A stretch of DNA of 7,044 nucleotides from Salinibacterium sp. GTDB lineage: Bacteria; Actinomycetota; Actinomycetes; Actinomycetales; Microbacteriaceae. The translations under genes and the position numbers were made by a program. Shown here piece after piece: positions 5,925 through 7,044 of this stretch. The notes beneath the pieces were generated by a model. That model saw nothing but the letters and a program-made list of their open reading frames with translations. It was not told the DNA's origin and ran no database searches. Numbering within the stretch: position 1 is the stretch's first letter; the number at the start of each line of letters is the position of its first letter. The stretch lies in contig SCSV01000218.1 of NCBI GenBank assembly GCA_004297555.1, positions 1 to 7,044 of the forward strand, read 5' to 3'.

Positions 5925-6601
5925 CGGGCGATCGCCCAGGCGCGGCGCTTCACCAGTACGTGGCCGCGCTTTGTCGTGAGACGCGTCCACGGGCCGGACT
6001 CGTAGATCGACACATCATCGCCCTCACCGAGGAATCCGAGGCTCAACGCCGCGAAGGCAGCACCGGCTGGCACGAAGTCGAGTCCGCGAATGGGCCGGCC
6101 CCAAATCTCGGAACGCACCTTCTGCACGATCTGCTCGCCAGTGCCGCTGGGGATCGCTGTCGCGACCTCATCGATGCCGGCGCGGGCCGCGGCATCCAGA
6201 ACATTCCATTCAGTGGACTGCATGGCAAGCCAGCCGCCCTTGGGTGGCGAAATCGCCGTCCAACTCACCGTGTTCACCTCCATCGGGAGGTTCACGACGA
6301 TCGGCTCTCCGACCTCGTCGCCAGCGCCGGCAAGTTGCCCCTCCACACGGGCCAGCAGCGAGCGCACCGGAACGACCGCGTCGAACTCGTCGTCGCCAAC
6401 CAGGGCGAAGGTGCGTAAGCCCAGCACCGTCGGGCTGTCGTCGAGCAGACCAGCCGGATGCAGCACCGACACATAGACCGCGAGCACGCCGTTGCCCGCG
6501 ATGAGGCGCACAGAGCCGTCCTCCACGCGCACGGCGCGCCCGAGAAACACGTGCAAATCGCCGAGGGCGAGAGAGTCCACAAGGGTGAATGTTCGGCTCA
6601 T
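5921..6601 (-). CDS. Conserved hypothetical protein, possibly actinobacterial
   Basis: A 226-aa soluble-looking protein with no signal peptide or membrane helix. I do not recognise a named domain. Visible structure: a beta-rich N-terminal half (about 1-110); a segment from WTAISPPKGGW (114-124) through a helix rich in Ala (about 133-149, VLDAAARAGIDEVA); VRSEIWGRP (162-170); a short small-residue region PAGAAFAALSLGFLG (178-192); and a basic tail with RLTTKRGHVLVKRR. The general look is that of an uncharacterised protein conserved in actinobacteria next to tesB-like genes, but this is from memory. It looks real: codon use is typical, it fills the space exactly between two neighbours, and it has a divergent promoter with tesB. 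Start ATG at 6601 has only a weak AGAAGA upstream; a -10 box 9 bases away suggests a nearly leaderless mRNA. The stop overlaps the DUF2510 stop by 4 bp. Confidence 0.8.
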   Translation of the reverse strand: MSRTFTLVDSLALGDLHVFLGRAVRVEDGSVRLIAGNGVLAVYVSVLHPAGLLDDSPTVLGLRTFALVGDDEFDAVVPVRSLLARVEGQLAGAGDEVGEPIVVNLPMEVNTVSWTAISPPKGGWLAMQSTEWNVLDAAARAGIDEVATAIPSGTGEQIVQKVRSEIWGRPIRGLDFVPAGAAFAALSLGFLGEGDDVSIYESGPWTRLTTKRGHVLVKRRAWAIAR

Positions 6602-6609
6602 AGGTCTTC

Positions 6610-6616
6610 TAAACTA
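6610..6616. promoter_or_regulatory. Overlapping divergent -10 boxes for tesB and the hypothetical gene
   Basis: In a 21-bp gap, TAAACT (6610-6615, plus) ends 7 bases before the tesB ATG at 6623. TAGTTT (6616-6611, minus) ends 9 bases before the opposite ATG at 6601. Both fit TANNNT and share five base pairs. Leaderless or nearly leaderless starts in both directions are implied, since neither gene has a well-placed Shine-Dalgarno (AGG at 6618-6620 is too close to the tesB ATG). The -35 regions would lie inside the opposite genes and are not clear. Confidence 0.5.
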
Positions 6617-6622
6617 CAGGGC

Positions 6623-7044
6623 ATGAGCGACCCGCTGTCTGGCCTTCTCGCAGCGCTCGATCTCACCGACACCGGCGCACGAACCTCGGAAGACATTTTC
6701 ACCGGGCCGAGTCAACCGACGCCCCTCGGGCGGGTCTTCGGCGGACAAGTGATGGCCCAGGCACTCGTCGCCGCCCAGCGCACGATCGGCGACGATCGCT
6801 TCGTCCACTCAACCCACGGCTACTTCCTTCGTCCCGGGGATGCGACGCTGCCGATCACCTTCTCGGTCGATCGAATCCATGACGGGCGCTCGTTCTCGAC
6901 CCGACGCACGCAGGCCTATCAGAACGGGCTGCCCATCCTGTCGATGATCGCCTCGTTCCAGGATGTTGACGAGGGACTCGAGCACCAGGCCGAGATGCCG
7001 AGCGATCTGCCTGAACCGGAGAGCCTGCCGAGCGCTGCCGAGGC
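6623..7044 (+). CDS. tesB: Acyl-CoA thioesterase II, TesB family (partial, 5' end)
   Basis: Would hydrolyse acyl-CoA to free fatty acid and CoA; cytosolic. The reading frame is open from the ATG to the window end: 140 codons of an expected 280-290 or so. It covers the first hot-dog domain. Family marks are the start MSDPLSGLLAALDL, GRVFGGQVMAQAL (36-48), the strand HSTHGYFLRPGD (62-73), DGRSFSTRR (87-95) and MIASFQ (108-113). The catalytic Asp/Thr/Gln known from E. coli TesB lie in the second half and cannot be checked. The ATG is supported by family length and by the -10 box TAAACT 7 bases upstream, pointing to a leaderless mRNA. The gene is divergent from the 226-aa hypothetical, with which it may be co-regulated. 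Chain-length preference cannot be judged. Confidence 0.92.
   Translation, partial: MSDPLSGLLAALDLTDTGARTSEDIFTGPSQPTPLGRVFGGQVMAQALVAAQRTIGDDRFVHSTHGYFLRPGDATLPITFSVDRIHDGRSFSTRRTQAYQNGLPILSMIASFQDVDEGLEHQAEMPSDLPEPESLPSAAE

Larger units (their letters stand above)
598..6843. repeat. Dispersed over-represented hexamer GGATGC/GCATCC (18 copies)
   Basis: Counted by hand. GGATGC on plus begins at 1347, 1524, 2470, 2815, 3322, 3721, 4343, 5176, 6456 and 6838. GCATCC on plus begins at 598, 1760, 1854, 3043, 4010, 5076, 5273 and 6192. Every complete gene from nei2 to glbO has at least one, as do the hypothetical gene, tesB and one gap; the DUF2510 gene has none. Four copies extend to GGATGCGACG (three on plus at 3322, 5176 and 6838, one on minus ending at 598-603). 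Random expectation at 64 % GC is about 5 copies. There is no strand preference. Function unknown. Confidence 0.6.

Noticed and set aside
598..6843. GGATGC as a polar chromosome signal (Chi or KOPS type) or an uptake sequence
   Set aside because: Ten copies lie on one strand and eight on the other, and copies are not clustered or in hairpin pairs at gene ends, so a polar or terminator-linked uptake role is not supported here.
1..7044. Search for mobile elements, CRISPR, toxin-antitoxin, defence or phage genes and tRNAs
   Set aside because: No transposase, direct repeats with regular spacing, att-like duplications or tRNA-like folds were seen. All eight genes are of housekeeping or conserved type with uniform composition.

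Overview
The window is high-GC DNA (roughly 64 % by eye) with tightly packed genes, GTG as well as ATG starts, TANNNT-type -10 boxes and several genes that look leaderless. The proteins (Nei2-type glycosylase beginning MPEGHS, Glu-type RpiB, streptomycete-type PepN, group II truncated globin, a DUF2510 membrane protein) point to an actinobacterium. The details fit the Microbacteriaceae best, but that family placement is inference. Nothing suggests a mobile element, phage, CRISPR array or biosynthetic island; this looks like core chromosome.

Layout. Positions 1-80 hold no recognised gene, only a strong GC hairpin. On the minus strand, rpiB (1045-1533) and a Nei2-like DNA glycosylase (81-1052) form a bicistron overlapping by 8 bp. 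A 79-bp divergent gap separates them from pepN (1613-4150, +). A compact MscS-like channel (4182-4808, +) follows pepN after 31 bp and overlaps a group II truncated haemoglobin, glbO (4805-5242, +), by ATGA. A DUF2510 membrane protein (5307-5924, +) comes next and converges with a conserved hypothetical gene (5921-6601, -), the two sharing one CTAG as both stop codons. That hypothetical gene diverges across 21 bp from a tesB-type acyl-CoA thioesterase (6623 onward, +) cut by the window end.

How the genes relate. The gene set nei2, rpiB, pepN and glbO recalls the mycobacterial neighbourhood Rv2464c-Rv2470 (from memory), so this looks like an old actinobacterial housekeeping block. It combines base-excision repair, the non-oxidative pentose phosphate pathway, peptide turnover, osmotic protection and oxygen/NO chemistry. 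There is no evidence that the products form one pathway.

Most notable signal. I found no new multi-gene system. The strongest unexplained pattern is the hexamer GGATGC (or its complement GCATCC): 18 hand-counted copies spread over both strands, all gene contexts and one intergenic site, against a single GGACGC/GCGTCC. It dictates codon choice: Asp-Ala is always GAT-GCN after a codon ending in G, and nearly always GAC-GCN after one ending in C. Other points of interest are a divergent promoter with overlapping -10 boxes at 6610-6616, a hairpin enclosing the nei2 start codon, an Asp in place of the fourth zinc-finger Cys of Nei2, and an MscS channel lacking the cytoplasmic cage.
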